This document shows, in pieces, positions 21,238 to 33,138 of a stretch of 64,000 nucleotides of DNA; positions within the stretch are counted from its first letter, which is position 1, and the number at the start of each line of letters is the position of its first letter. The translations under genes were made by a program, and so were the position numbers. The DNA is from Isoetes taiwanensis. Its lineage: Eukaryota; Streptophyta; Lycopodiopsida; Isoetales; Isoetaceae. Below the pieces are notes generated by a model, which worked only from the letters and a program-made list of their open reading frames with translations, was not told where the DNA came from and did no database searches. Location: positions 16,786,386 to 16,850,385 of the forward strand of contig JAJEKV010000003.1 of NCBI GenBank assembly GCA_021234155.1, read 5' to 3'.

Positions 21238-21595
21238 ATGGCTAGGAAGAAGGGGGATTTGAATCGTGCCACACGCAAAAGGATTGCTGATGAGAAGCAA
21301 AATGCTGGTTCCCGCAAGAAGATATACCAGTATCATAGATCGGTGAGAGATCCGGCTCTAAAGGCATGCCAAAATGAGAAGAATGTCAAGAATGACATGA
21401 GCAGTGGTAAAAGCATTATGTAGGCTGCTGATGGGGCAGAAATGCCTGAATCATGCAAGGAGCAAGTAGCTCAAGAGATTGGAGAGGCCACCATTGAAGA
21501 AGCATGTGAGCTAATGTACAAGAATGATGAAGCTATCAGATCTGAAGGAAGCACTAAGGAGAATGCCACTGGCAGCATACAAATTTCTAAGGTTT
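21238..21595 (+). pseudogene. Diverged copy 1 of an exon-like coding repeat (MARKKGDLN family)
   Basis: ATG at 21238 begins MARKKGDLNRATRKR. After a stop at 21421-21423 the same frame continues with an acidic reading (EQVAQEIGEATIEEAC) to a possible splice donor, TCTAAG then GTTTGA, near 21595. A second copy at 46109-46418 begins MGRKKGDLNMATRKR and also ends at a possible donor. Between the two the first 15 codons differ mostly at third positions, so the peptide was conserved while the DNA drifted. The family is unknown to me. It could be the first exon of a host gene caught in repeats, or the start of a retroelement ORF1. Confidence 0.45.
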
Positions 21596-21863
21596 GATAG
21601 TTTATATAAAAAAAGAAGATAGCTATATGTAGAGATCCATAATGTTTTATATGATTACATTAAGTTTAGAGCATGGTCTATTAATACTGATGGAAGGCTC
21701 TACACTTAAACACAGGAATAGCAGAAATTGTATTGTTATATATGTTTGCTTAACATGTGATGCTTAAGAAAATCATTACCAGGCTGTTGCATGTTGCAGT
21801 AAGAATATATTTAGGCTGCATTTAAGCTAAGGCATTCCTAGGAAAATAATATGGTGTTGTTGA

Positions 21864-22230
21864 AGGTGTTCCTGGCAAAACCTTCAACCTCAGTGGTTTA
21901 AAACCTCCAAGTTGCTTGAGGCAACCACTCTAAGTGTGAAGATTCAAGAAAAAATGCTCAAAAGATTGTTAAGAATATCTTTCCCTGAAGGCTAAAAAGT
22001 CTGCTACAAAATATGATTTGCAATATGCATACTACTCAAGCTTTGGACATGGCTTTCATTCTAAAAGATGCTCAACACTTCTGTCTGACAGGCTGCAAAA
22101 ATCCAGAAAGGTCTGATGGGATTAGACAGGCCAAATTCGAGATCCTGACCCGGTCAAATTTTGGTCAATATCCCTGGCAGAGAGCTCAAATTGTAATCTC
22201 GATAATGGTGATGAATTTTCTTGTTCTGCA
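21864..22230 (+). repeat. Solo LTR-like fragment, inverted relative to 35465-35655
   Basis: It begins TGTTGAAGGTGTTCCTGGC, continues AAAACCTTCAACCTCAGTGG and ends near CCCTGGCAGAGAGCTC. The reverse complement of 35465-35655 carries the same order of motifs. The module TTTAAAACCTCCAAG also resembles the start of the LTRs at 23650 and 33139, so it belongs to a related LTR family. Confidence 0.5.
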
Positions 22231-23644
22231 AACTTCACTCTTCTTAGGAATGTCTGCACTCAAAGGGCAATGATTTCTTTTAGCAGATAGCACCCTAATT
22301 TCTCTTTTTTTTTTTTTGATGTCTTTTTTGCTACAGGTTGCAAGGGATGAATGATTCAAGAATAGAGTGATTTCTAAGAAAGGAATGCATGTCTGCCTAA
22401 TATTCTTATGCTCACTGTAAATTACTTAGCAACACTAAGATCCTTAGAACTATTTTCCTGTGCTCAAATTTCTAATGCCAATTACTGCTAGATTTAATCT
22501 TGCCAGCTCAACGTTGCATTGATGATTTGGATTGATAAGCAGTTGGTCTTAGACTCTAAAAATATGCTAACTGGACTTACTGACAATATTTGGCAAGTAA
22601 AGCAAAATGCTACAGAGAACTTCTAACAACTATCATTTTTAGGGAATGTAGTTCAATGCAAAGCAAACACTTCATACAAGGGTCGGATTTTCAATTAAAT
22701 CAAGCACTCAAAAGATAACAATATATATCCCAAGCTCAAGGTCTTGGGCGCAGGATCAAATAGGTAAACATTTGGTCAATCCAGAGAATTTAGTCAATAA
22801 TCCAGATCATAGGAAAACATTGGAGGTCGGAATCAAGCTCTGGATGATCAAGTCGGTCCTTCTTCAAAGCCAGGAATCTCTTCTTTGCCTCAAAGCCCTC
22901 GAATTTCTTCTATGCACGAAAGCCCTTTTTGAAATTCCCCTGTTCTGTTGCGTTCTTGGCTAATTCAATTCAATTCTCTGTCTTTTTGCTTCTCTGATGC
23001 ATTCTTGGCATTATACAGGGTAATTCGGCCATTTAAGGTCATGATTGCATGGTTGTTTCGAGAGAATTAAACGGATCTTGGCAGTTTCAAGTTTTAGGGT
23101 TCTTGGCAACTCGGAGCAAATATCCCACATGCTTGATTAGGTTTGGACGACCAAGGTATATAACGAAGAGAAAATCCAGTATTTATAATAATTGCGTGCA
23201 ATATCCATGTGGGATTCGGTACCTCAACTGCCCCACACGCCCGGATGTTCCACATGGCATGGGGGGATTGGCTGGGAAAGGAAAATAGGTTTGGGGGGTA
23301 GATAGGAAAAAAAAAATTTATATCCCAAGGCCTATGGCACGATTCCCTAGGAGGCAAATATAAGGCTTAAAATAAGACCATTTTTCAAAAAAAAAAAATT
23401 TAAGGAATCTTTTTCTGCACTCTAGGAGATTCTGGAATCTTTTTGCAAAAAAGGCACTTTCGATTTTGGTCCAAAAAATGACTCAAGGAATGAATGATGT
23501 GGCATGTGGAGGTGATGACAAGGCTAGGTGAGCATGATATGGCAAATGGTGATGATGACGTGTCAATCAACTTGGGCTTGGAAAATTCTTTCTAGTCAAA
23601 ATTGCAAGTGATGTGGAGATGATGTGTGTGACATGTGGATGGTG
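22231..23644. other. Old repeat-derived intergenic sequence
   Basis: Contains a T-rich run at about 22303-22318, purine-rich runs near 23310 and 23390, and GATG/TGTGG-rich sequence from about 23490 that continues on the other side of the gypsy element after 35037. No gene seen. Confidence 0.4.
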
Positions 23645-23649
23645 ATGTG

Positions 23650-25537
23650 TGTTGACCCCCAACCTGGCTAAAGAGTCAAACACAAGAAGCCAACTTGAGT
23701 TTTTACTCAAGTTGGGGTTAGAACCTCCAGATCACTTAAGGTGATCAGTCTACACAAGAATTTCTCAAAGGAAAAGCTCAGTTACCAAGTATTCATACCT
23801 TTCCCAATTCTAGAATATGGAGCCCTTACTCAAATCGATGTAGCTCTCATAGGCGAATTGATTTCCAAGGTCAAATGATTGTGACTTGTACAGAAAAGTT
23901 ATAGGCAAGCAAGGGAAAACCTTGACCAAGTCTGAGTTTTAATCTACGAGATATTCGATCTCAAAGTTGGGTCAAATTTTGGTCAATATCAGTCAAAACT
24001 ACAAACAGATCTCAGAGTTTTGTAACATGAGTTGCAGATAGAATTTTTAAGAGATTCCAAAACTAAGTGCAGTATGGGTCCCAAAGGTGAGAGGCATGCA
24101 ATCAAATCATAATTTGGATCACTAAAACTATTTTTTTGGCACTGTTTTGTGAATATCAGTCTAAAATTGTATCAGACAGAATGCAAAAAATGGTAACTTG
24201 AGTTTGGAATGGATTTCTTTCGAAATTTTTGTGCACACAGGTGCAAATATGATGAGAAAGGAAGTGCAATTGGTCATATGCAAGAAAAAATGAAGGGATA
24301 CTTCACTGTAAAAATGTTTGTGATGCAAAAATACTAAAGGATCATGACAGTCAACTTTTTAAATACTTGGCAGGCAATTTTCATTGATATGAAGGTAATA
24401 CAAGGTGAATAAGAGTCTTAGGATCATAGATCAATCATCAAGGTAACTTAGGAGGTCAATAAATAATATCAAATCAAGGATATCAGTCCAATTTTCTCAA
24501 ATCGAACTATGGAACCATGAACGTCTTCAGATCATGCTCAGCATGTATCAATGTTGAGGTTTTGATGCGTCTGGGCCTTCAAAAATCTTCTGTCATTGTT
24601 TTCCCAGTATATATTAGGTTTAATGGTTCCAGCATCTTAGTGCTTAAATTTAGGCTTGATAGGATGCTTAAGGGCGGGAATACAGAAATAGATAGTTTTC
24701 AGAGCTTAATGATTTCATTCCGGCGTGATTCGAGCAGGTTTCCGAAATTAGGGTTCTTCGAGGGTATTTTTCCAGGAATTTTGCGATACGATGGCCGTAT
24801 TTTTTGGGGTATAAACTGAGAATATGCTGTATTTATCGATTTTGAGAAGCTAGGCCATGGTTCCAAAGGTACCCAAAAAATAATTATAAGCTTCTATTCA
24901 TTTGGGTCTATGGTAACCCTAATTTCTTGGGGAATATTCTAGGTAGGTACCATAAATGGAATATTCCATGGGGAATATTTGGGTGGCATGGGTACTTAGG
25001 GCACAATGGTAAAAGAAGCAAGGAGGTATAAGAGCTTGTAAAAAAGAATTAGGCTAAGGGCATTTGCAAAGGTGTGATATGGGAAATGAAAATAAGGCAA
25101 AGAGACATGAAATGGGTAGGACATCCCATAGGGGAAATAAAATGTATTAAGAAAGGACTTAGGCAAGGCAAAATATGATTTGCAAAAGGCGAGCAAGGAA
25201 GAATATAAGTGTGAGGGAAAATGGCTAGGGGAAATTCAAAAAGGAAGGTGAGAATATGGTATGGGGGGTAGGAAAAAAAAAAGGTTTAAGGGATGGAACC
25301 AAATACCATGGGATCTTCCAAACTCTAACTTCCAATCTTCAAAAAGCATCTTCCAATCTTCTTTAACCCAGCACCTCTTTGACTAGCTTTGACCTCAAAT
25401 GAAGTATTCCTTGACCTTGAAGATAAATATCCTTTGACCTTCATACCAATGTTGACTACCAAGTCCTCTTTTGGCTTAGCTTTCCTAACTTTAACAAATG
25501 AACCAATCAATTAGTATGTTGCCCTTTGGGGGCAACA
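23650..25537 (-). repeat. 3' LTR of the minus-strand gypsy element
   Basis: 1888 bp, beginning TGTTGACCCCCAACC and ending TTTGGGGGCAACA on the plus strand. It pairs with 33139-35031. It contains short open frames (24517-24819 and others) that recur in both copies and have no domain. Confidence 0.92.
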
Positions 25538-26398
25538 TCTCGCCAAAACAAGAAAATGGCTGGTCCCCTCAGCCATAAGGGGTCTTCAATTTTGTCCCAA
25601 AGTGTCTAAGTGAAAATTATGGAAGAAAGAGGGTATAAAGTGCAAGTGTTGATAAAATAGTGGTGGAAATGGTAGTGAGAGGATGTGAGTGAATGAAAAA
25701 GGTGAGAATGAGTATGAATATAGTAAGATGGTGATGAAAATGGAGTGTATGAGATGAGGTGAGTGTGTAAATGTGGGAATCTCGCCAAAACAAGAAAATG
25801 TGTGAAAAGAAAAGGTAAGAATGAGTGTGAATATAGTAAGGTGGTGATGGAAATGGAGTGTGAGAGGGTGAAGTGAATGTGCAAAAGTTGAGATCTCGCC
25901 AAAACAAGAAAATGTATGCCTCCCTGATCCTTAAAAATGCAACTCTGCCATGATGGTGAAGCTGAATTGCAGAGTGCTTTCTTTTGGGAATGAAAACAAG
26001 AAGATAGCAGGACCACTTATGACAGATGAATAAAGATGGAGAAAGGCTGCACCTGTCATGGAAACATGCAAACAAGTTAATCTTGATCTTTGCAACTCTG
26101 CTATAATGGTGAAGCTGAATTTGCAGAGTGCACATTTAGGGAGATAAAATGAAAGTACATGTCTGAATGGAGGGCAAGACCACAATGAGACAGATGAAGG
26201 TGGAAAAAAGGGTGCTCCTACAAATGACACTTGGCAATTAATGAAAATCCTTGTTCTGAAGTAGTTTGATAGCCCATCCTTCATACTGGCTAGTCTGCAA
26301 ATATAAACTCAATGAAGACATTAGTTCTAAATTTAAAACAAAGTAAAATCAAATCCAACCTATCTAATATTTAACTTTAATCCTAACTTGTCTAAGTT
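25538..26398 (-). repeat. Tandem duplications between integrase and 3' LTR
   Basis: The motif ATCTCGCCAAAACAAGAAAA occurs in full ending near 25798 and 25912, with a near-match at the LTR edge (25536-25555). The intervening units of about 114 bp share ATAGTAAG and GGTGATG blocks. A second pair, around 25930-26090 and 26093-26250, shares GCAACTCTGC and GGTGAAGCTGAATT. No gene. The open frames on the minus strand here are low-complexity products of these repeats. Confidence 0.6.
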
Positions 26399-27642
26399 TT
26401 AGAGCATAAAAAGAGACAAGCATATATGCTGATCCCAGTACCTTTTCAGGTGAATAGTGTTGATAGGATTTAGAAGTGGCACCCCTGAAGTTAATTTCTT
26501 TAACAAATAAGAATTGGTGCCTGCAGGTTCCAACACCTCATAGGGACCTTCCCAGAGATTTTCAAACTTACTAGCCGAGTCTTCCCTTGATTTATTCCAT
26601 TTTAGAACTAACTCTCCAGTTTTTAAAGTTCCCTGTATTTTATGAGCAGCTTTGAAGGCAGCCAAATCTTTGGCTTTTTTTAGCAGATTAGCATTCTCAG
26701 CTTCCATCCTATATTCCTCTAAATGTAAAAGGGTATCCAGTCTTTCCTGCAAAGCATATTCAAAAGGCAAACATAACTTATGGGCTAACCTCAGAGATGG
26801 AAGCTCAAGTTCTACTGGAAGTACAGCTTCAATGCCATATACTAGATTGAAGGGTGTGTGAGTGGTTGCTGCTTTAATGGTGACTCTATAAGCCCATAGA
26901 GCATCCACCAGTTTGACATGCCAATCTTTTTTATTATCATCCACTGTTTTCTGCAAAATGCTTTTCAAAACTTTATTAGTAGCTTCTGCTTGACCATTAC
27001 CTTGGGGATAGTAGGAGGAGCTCTTGGTATGTTTGACCTTAAGAATGGTCAATAAATTAGCAATAACTTCATTCACAAAAGGAGTACCTCTATCAGAATG
27101 CAATTGTAGAGGAATACCAAACCTTGCACAAATATACTCATGTAAGAACTTTCTTTGTTGTAATGGCATTAGCCCTGTCTTAAAGGAATTGCCTCTGCCC
27201 ACTTGGTAAAATAATCTGTAGCTACAATAATGTGCTGATGTTGTCCTGCAGAAGGGGGGTTAATAGGGCCAATATAATCTAATCCCCATATTTGGAAAGG
27301 TCCTGGAGAAATGATGGGGTTTAGTGCAGCTGGGAGGAGGATCCTTTTGCCAAATATTTGACACTTGTGGCAAGATTTTATAGCAGTATAACAATCTTTA
27401 AATATTGTAGGCCAATAATAACCTGACCTGAGAATTTTTTTGGCAGTAGTATCTCCAGCAAAATGGCCTCCACATACTCCTTCATGCATTTCTCTAATGA
27501 TCAAAGCAGATTCCTCTTCATTGACACACCTCAGTAATAGTCCATCCCTGTTGACTTTACATAAAACATCATTAATCATTTTAAATTGCCTACACTTTTC
27601 TTTAAATCTCCTTTGCTGGCTCGAGGTCAGCCCTGAGGGCAT
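26399..27642 (-). CDS. pol: Integrase of the minus-strand gypsy element
   Basis: The first part (27169-27642) carries the HHCC zinc domain (EMHEGVCGGHFAGD then CHKCQIFG) and the start of the core (WGLDYIGPINPP, ATDYFTKWAEAIPL). The second part (26399-27202) continues with LHSDRGTPFVNEV and YYPQGNGQAEATNKV, giving the DDE residues, and then the C-terminal module (NLWEGPYEVLEPAGTNSYLL). This is a gypsy-type integrase. Fossil. Confidence 0.88.
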
Positions 27643-27711
27643 TTCCTTGAATTGTAGAAAATTCTTTATAGGTAGCTGCCAATCCTGTTGGTTCTGCTCT
27701 TCATCATCTGC

Positions 27712-29152
27712 CTACAAATAAGCTAAGGCATCCACAAAGTCAACAACTTCTACTGCATCCTCATGATCAAAGAAAATGTAAGGTAAATAAAGACTGGGAC
27801 TCTTCACCTGATGTAACTCTTTTATGGAAATATCAAAGGTTTGTAGCTTGCAAGCCCACCTTTGAATTTTTGGTTTAGAGGTAGCCTTACCAAATAACAA
27901 ACCCGTTGGATTTTGCTTCATATAGACTTGAACAGAACTCTTCAATAGTAAGTGACCTTGTCTGTCAATGAGGAACATAAGAGCATCAGCACTCTTCTCC
28001 ATTCTGGTGTATTTTTCTTCAGTTGAACTCCATTTTTGCTGGCAAAAGCTATGGTGTGCTTGTCCTGCAGAATAGCTAGGCTATGGCTTTTTTAGTGATG
28101 GTAATATAGACCTCAAATGGCTTGTTCAAATCAGGTTTTTTTAGAAGAGTAGCCTCACAAATGGACTTTATAAGCAACTCAAAAGACTCTTGGCAATCTG
28201 CTGACCATGTGACAGGGACATACTTGCTCTCAGATTTGGAAATCCTGCCTATCCTTGTCAGCTTAGAAATAGGACTTATAATGTGAGCAAAATTAGGAAT
28301 ATACATCCTAAGAAAACTAGTCATGCCAATAAAACTTTTGACCTGTTTCAAATTTTTGGGGGGTACCAGTTTTTTAAGGGCTTCAACTTTTTCTTGTGCC
28401 ACTTGTATACCATTGTTGGATACCTCATGCCCCAAAAGTTGCCCTTTGGATGCAAAAAAAATACATTTCTTTGGGTTAAGGTTGACTCCAGATTCCCTGC
28501 ACAAAGAGCATATTTTTGCAAGCAATTCCAAATGATTAGTAGGGTGAGATCCGAAGCAAAGGTCATCCAAATAAACTCTGAATTCTTGAGGAGACATAGG
28601 CCTAAAAATAACATCCATATCTCTCTGTAAAGTAGCAGGTGCATTCATTAGTCCAAAAGGCATTCTCTTCATTGCATAAGTTCCCCAAGGGGTAATAAAA
28701 GAGGTCTTGGGTTGGTCTTCTTCCTTAATGCCAATTTGATTAAATCCTGAAAATCCATCTAGAAATGAGTACATCTCTTTTCCTGCTACAGCATATAAAA
28801 TTTCTTCTAAAAAAGGCAAGGGATAGCAGTCCTTGATGGTAGCTTTGTTGAGATCTCGATAATCAATGCAGATCCTTAAGGCACCACTTTTTTTCTCTAC
28901 AGGTACAATGCAAGACACCCATTCTGGATTAATGATTTCAATAATAACACCTGCATCTAGCATTTTATCCAACTCATCTTTAATCAATCCCATCAATGAA
29001 GCATTAATTCTTCTCAGTTTTTGAAAAACAGGTTTACATCCTTCCTTAATCTTGATTTCAAATTGGCATACCTCAGCTTTAATAATCCCAAGCAAACACA
29101 TCCTTCCTTTCTTCAAAGAACATTTGTATATTCTCCCTATTTTGGTATTCAA
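27712..29152 (-). CDS. pol: Reverse transcriptase and RNase H of the minus-strand gypsy element
   Basis: RT motifs are clear: EKKSGALRICIDYRDLNKAT, FLDGFSGFNQI, RMPFGLMNAPA and the catalytic YLDD (FRVYLDDLCFG), then GQLLGHEVSNNGI and the RNase H start (PFEVYITITKKAIA). The lower segment (27712-28002) carries the later RNase H (TGLLFGKATS, RWACKLQTFDI). Non-chromodomain gypsy elements of plants have this style of RT. Fossil. Confidence 0.88.
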
Positions 29153-31385
29153 TTAGATCTCCAACAAACAGGGTTCTAGTCTTACCATTTTTTGTGATGG
29201 TAATCTCTTCAGTATCCTTTTCCTCTGATGCATTAATGGTTAGAATAGGACAAAGAGCTTTTATCTCACTAGCATCAAGGTCTTCCTCTGGAATAGCTCC
29301 CTCAGTTAGGTGTGACATGAGAGTTTCTCTGCATAGGGCATCAGCTTCCACATTTTTCTCTCTTGGTATGTGAGTAATCTCCCATGAAGCAAAACTCGAA
29401 AGTACTCCCATTACTTGGTTTTTTAAGAGCTCCATATCTGCATTTTTTGTTTGGTAGTCTCCTGAAACTTGTCCACAAATTAATTGTGAGTCACCAAAAA
29501 TGTGAATGTTGGCAATATCCATAGCTTTGGCTTCCTGAGGACCTGCAATCAAAGCCTTATATTCTGCTACATTAGATGTAATTTGGGGGAAGATTCTCCC
29601 TACTTTAGCTAAAAGTTTATGGGAGGAATCTTTCAGAATAGTGGCAGATGATGCAATATTTAGTTTTTTAGAAATACCTCCATCAAACCATAAGAATCCT
29701 GATGGCCCTTGTTTGCTGGGGAGTGCACATTCCATAATGAGAGGAACCACTTCATATTTCCTTGGTCTTGTATTTTTTATTCTGTAAAATCCCAAAGGTT
29801 CTTCAATTAACATTTCCTTAATAAAGTTTACCTCTTCATTGGAACCATAGGAGCCATCTTGATTATAGATTGTAGCAGTCTGAGAACCATTGGAGATGGT
29901 ACATCTCCCTTGAGACCAGACTGGTCTAGCATCCACAGTGGCTAACCACCTTCTTCCTAAAAGTAAATCATAGATATCAGACTCATCCCCTATGTCTTCA
30001 AAAGCTACCACAATAAAGTTAGCAGCTACAGTTATGCCCTCTGTATTAACAGGCACTTTAGTTACCACACCAATAGGGGTGATCTTAGCATTATAAAAAG
30101 ATCTCAATAGTATAGAAGCTTTCTTATCCACCTCGAAACCACATTTTTTCATAATGTGATATGGCATAATATCTAGGGGGGATCCCCCATCAAGTAACAC
30201 ATTTGAGAAGGTATAACCTCCTAAAGTAGCTGAACATGTGAATGCACCAGGGTCTTCTTCATTCTGTGCTAGAACAAGGTTAGTGGCATCAGTAAAATTC
30301 ACACAAGCATTTAATACCTCACCACTAGTTTGCTGCAGTACCCTTTTTCTATAGCTAGGTGCAATCTTTAGCAATGTGAAAAGATCCACACTCACCTTGG
30401 AATTTTTAAGCAAAACATCAACCTCATCAAAGTCTTGATCTTTCTTACCATATTTTTGCTGAGGGGGTGGGGCTATGATTTGAGCAGGTGATTCCACTAC
30501 AGGTGGTGAAGACACGGCAAGAGAATGCCTACTTGGTTCAGCATGTACATGAGCTTCATTCATGCTTCTAGTTTGCACCACCATAACTTCTTCAGATTTA
30601 GGAGCTTCTGTAGCTTGAATAAATCTTATAGAGGTGCTTGGTTCAGCAAATCTCACAGGAGGTTTAGGCTCTGGTCTCTTTTCTTTTTCCTGCTTAGCAA
30701 AATATTCCTTAACAGCACATCTAGCATCAGTATGGCCAACTTCTTTACAAAAAGAACGAACAAGACATTCCTTTCCAAAGTGGCCTTTTCTATTACATTT
30801 GGGACACACTTGCCAATAGCAAATTTCTGATGGATGAGAATTCCTATTGCAATGAATACATTCAGGGTAAGTTTTACCTGTTCTTGCAGCCTTGAGTTCA
30901 ACTAATTGTTTGGTTATTTCTGCTAAAGCTTCAGTAACCTTAGATGGATCTGACTTCACCTCTGCAACTTGAGAATTTGCTTCCTCTTCTTTAGATTTCT
31001 TCTTTTCTTTCTGTATGGCATAAACTGGAATAGAAGGGTGATGATCATAATGTGCATCAAGAGTAATCGTGGTAAAACGGGTCATGGCTATGGTGAGGAA
31101 CATGGTGCTTGTCGGGCAAAGTAGAGAGCATCCGAAAGTTAAGTCGAGAGTTTTGGCAAAAACTTTGTATATAGAATCAAATCCTTCAGCAGCTTGGATC
31201 TTGAGCAACTTCCTTTGGATATCTGGTCTTCTTTCCAGACCATTAATAAAAGCAGTAACTAAAATCAGAGTTGGGATGGTGACTTGTGCTCTTTGACACC
31301 TGCTCATAAATGTACTAAACCTCTCCTTGTACTGATTCACACTTTCTCCTGCATGTATAGAGAAACCTTGCAACTCATTAACCAA
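29079..31385 (-). CDS. gag-pol: gag C-terminal part, zinc knuckles, protease and extra RNase H domain
   Basis: A long open frame. It starts in the gag core (FSIHAGESVNQYKERF, FINGLERRPDIQRKLL). Cys/His knuckles follow (CPKCNRKGHFGKEC and neighbours). The protease region has LLDGGSPLDIMPYHI and DIYDLLLGRRWL. Next comes an RNase H-like domain at about 29330-29710 with LWFDGGIS, VAEYKALIAG, IHIFGDSQLI and VEADAL, giving the D, E, D and D positions of an archaeal/plant-type RNase H. In Tat-lineage elements this type of domain usually lies after the ordinary RNase H; here it lies before the RT. Confidence 0.88.
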   Translation of the reverse strand: MVNELQGFSIHAGESVNQYKERFSTFMSRCQRAQVTIPTLILVTAFINGLERRPDIQRKLLKIQAAEGFDSIYKVFAKTLDLTFGCSLLCPTSTMFLTIAMTRFTTITLDAHYDHHPSIPVYAIQKEKKKSKEEEANSQVAEVKSDPSKVTEALAEITKQLVELKAARTGKTYPECIHCNRNSHPSEICYWQVCPKCNRKGHFGKECLVRSFCKEVGHTDARCAVKEYFAKQEKEKRPEPKPPVRFAEPSTSIRFIQATEAPKSEEVMVVQTRSMNEAHVHAEPSRHSLAVSSPPVVESPAQIIAPPPQQKYGKKDQDFDEVDVLLKNSKVSVDLFTLLKIAPSYRKRVLQQTSGEVLNACVNFTDATNLVLAQNEEDPGAFTCSATLGGYTFSNVLLDGGSPLDIMPYHIMKKCGFEVDKKASILLRSFYNAKITPIGVVTKVPVNTEGITVAANFIVVAFEDIGDESDIYDLLLGRRWLATVDARPVWSQGRCTISNGSQTATIYNQDGSYGSNEEVNFIKEMLIEEPLGFYRIKNTRPRKYEVVPLIMECALPSKQGPSGFLWFDGGISKKLNIASSATILKDSSHKLLAKVGRIFPQITSNVAEYKALIAGPQEAKAMDIANIHIFGDSQLICGQVSGDYQTKNADMELLKNQVMGVLSSFASWEITHIPREKNVEADALCRETLMSHLTEGAIPEEDLDASEIKALCPILTINASEEKDTEEITITKNGKTRTLFVGDLIEYQNRENIQMFFEERKDVFAWDY

Positions 31386-31410
31386 ATCTTTTGGAGCAGC
31401 TAACTTACCA

Positions 31411-32720
31411 AATCTTTTTTTTTTTTTTTTTTGAAGGTAAGATAAATTTATATTCAGATAGGAAGAATTACATCAGAAAGATCCCGCAAGGATCAAATAA
31501 CCTTGAAGTACAGAGGATCCCCTGTGGATCAAATATAATATTTGAAGCTTGGTACTCATAATTTTTTCTCAACCTCTTCTTCCAACTAACTAGTACTACA
31601 GGATCAGAATCAACATCTTCCCGGCTAGAGGAATACTACAGGAGACAAATATAAATTTTCCTCAAGCTACGAATATACCTTGAATGCTCTATGAACCACC
31701 TCTTGCAAGAGTAGAGACAAACAGAGAAAGGCATGAAGAAAACATGAGCAATCTCCCGCATTGCTCAAGGAAGCTAACACAGCTCCAAATAACCCATTCT
31801 GCAAATTAATCAATACTGATTGTACCAGGAAAGATGCTGCATTGTCAGCATATATATGCAGTCGGCGTAGAATGAATGTAGCCATCAGAAATGCTGCATT
31901 GTCGGGATATGAAGCAGTCAGCCTGTACTAGACCCCAAAGCCCGGCTACCAGACTCCTCCCTAAAGTCCGGCTCAAGATATATAAGCTTCATCCTGCTCA
32001 AAAAAAATTCCCTAGCTCGGCATCTCAAACAGACCAATAAAATATTAAAAGCCTCTTCTTGCATTGAAGATCCCTAGCTCCGCCATCTGACCCAGTTCCG
32101 ATCTCATCAAAAAATCTGAAGAGTCAGGTTAGTCTATTCTTCTTCTTTTTCAAGAAACAACTCTACACCTTTCCGCTAGTAGGAAAGAGCAAGAGGAAGG
32201 GAAAGGCTTCTGGCATTACAGACCTGAGGAAAGAATAAAGCTGCCAATTAACTAGAAATTTGAAGCATCTTCTCTCATAGCCCTGCATCTTAATTACTCA
32301 ACCTTATAGGCAATCTGAGCCATTTCGGTGTGCATCCACAAAGGAAAAGGAGAAAGCAATGGCCAGCCCAGCCCCAAAAAATTTGTGCCTTTCAAGAAAG
32401 GGCAAGAAGAATGGGCTGCGGGCCAGACTAATCTCTGTTTGATCTATGGAAAAACACCATGCTTACCTAGACCGGAAGCATCAGAGTAAAGATCCACGTT
32501 AGTGGATAATCTGAGAAGGCTGGAGAGGCCGCCATGAAGAAACTCCAAGAAAACCAAAAATCGGAAGCAGATGGAGGCAGAATCTGAATAACCGAGATGC
32601 CAAAACCCTTGTGCTAGCCATCAGATCTAGAAACAGAAGAAATTTGCAGCCACTGCAGTGCCGATAGCAAGGATTTGGGGCGGCCCCTTTCCCTGCCGCC
32701 GCCCTAGCCGTGAAGGCACC
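31411..32720 (-). mobile_element. Poly(A)-tailed retroposon nested in gag of the minus-strand gypsy element
   Basis: On the plus strand it opens with a T run (about 31417-31433) followed by TGAAGGTAAGAT, so its 3' end is here and it lies on the minus strand. The other end is GC-rich and near 32700-32720, where gag reading resumes. A related start (T run then GAAGGTACGA) occurs at 47672, and both share a segment like GAAAGAGCA...AGGAAGGG. No ORF with a domain. It looks like a 5'-truncated LINE or a large non-autonomous LINE-mobilised sequence. I could not fix its duplication. Confidence 0.5.
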
Positions 32721-33097
32721 AAGAAGTTCCAGAAACTATCCAGAAACTTCTTGACAAGTTCATCCCATGAAGTGGTACCCATTAACTTTTCATAAGTTAA
32801 CCAAGCACCAGCTTCACTTTCTTCTTTGAAACATTTTTCAAATTCTGAGAGTTTGCAGCCCTTCTTGAAGCCATAATCCCTGTAATAATCCTCAAATATT
32901 CTCAAAAAGTTGTTAGCACTCATACTGGAATCAAAAGTAGGCAAAGGAACAGGAACATTCAGCTCAAATTGGTATGGCATGTTTTGGAGCAGGCTAGTTG
33001 AGAAACTTGAATTCAATGACCTTTCTCTACAATGAACTGGTGCATCAATATCTTCTAATGGTTCTTGTTCTGCTGGAAATTTTTGCTTTGGAGCCAT
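32721..33097 (-). CDS. gag: gag N-terminal part of the minus-strand gypsy element
   Basis: ATG at 33097 (MAPKQKFPAEQEPL). FELNVPVPLPTFDSSMSANN and FLRIFEDYYRDYGF are followed by EAGAWLTYEKLMGTTSWDEL, the usual start of a plant gag core. The reading stops making sense at the nested retroposon and the gag core resumes below 31411. Confidence 0.7.
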
Positions 33098-33138
33098 GAG
33101 TTCTAAAATCCAGGAAGATCTCGGTAGAACCTCCAAGA

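Noticed and set aside
24517-24819. Plus-strand frame of 100 residues, repeated at 34019-34315
   Set aside because: Present in both LTRs of one element and antisense to it; no domain.
25606-26284. Minus-strand frames rich in His, Ser, Phe and Tyr
   Set aside because: Low-complexity products of the tandem duplications in the element's 3' region.
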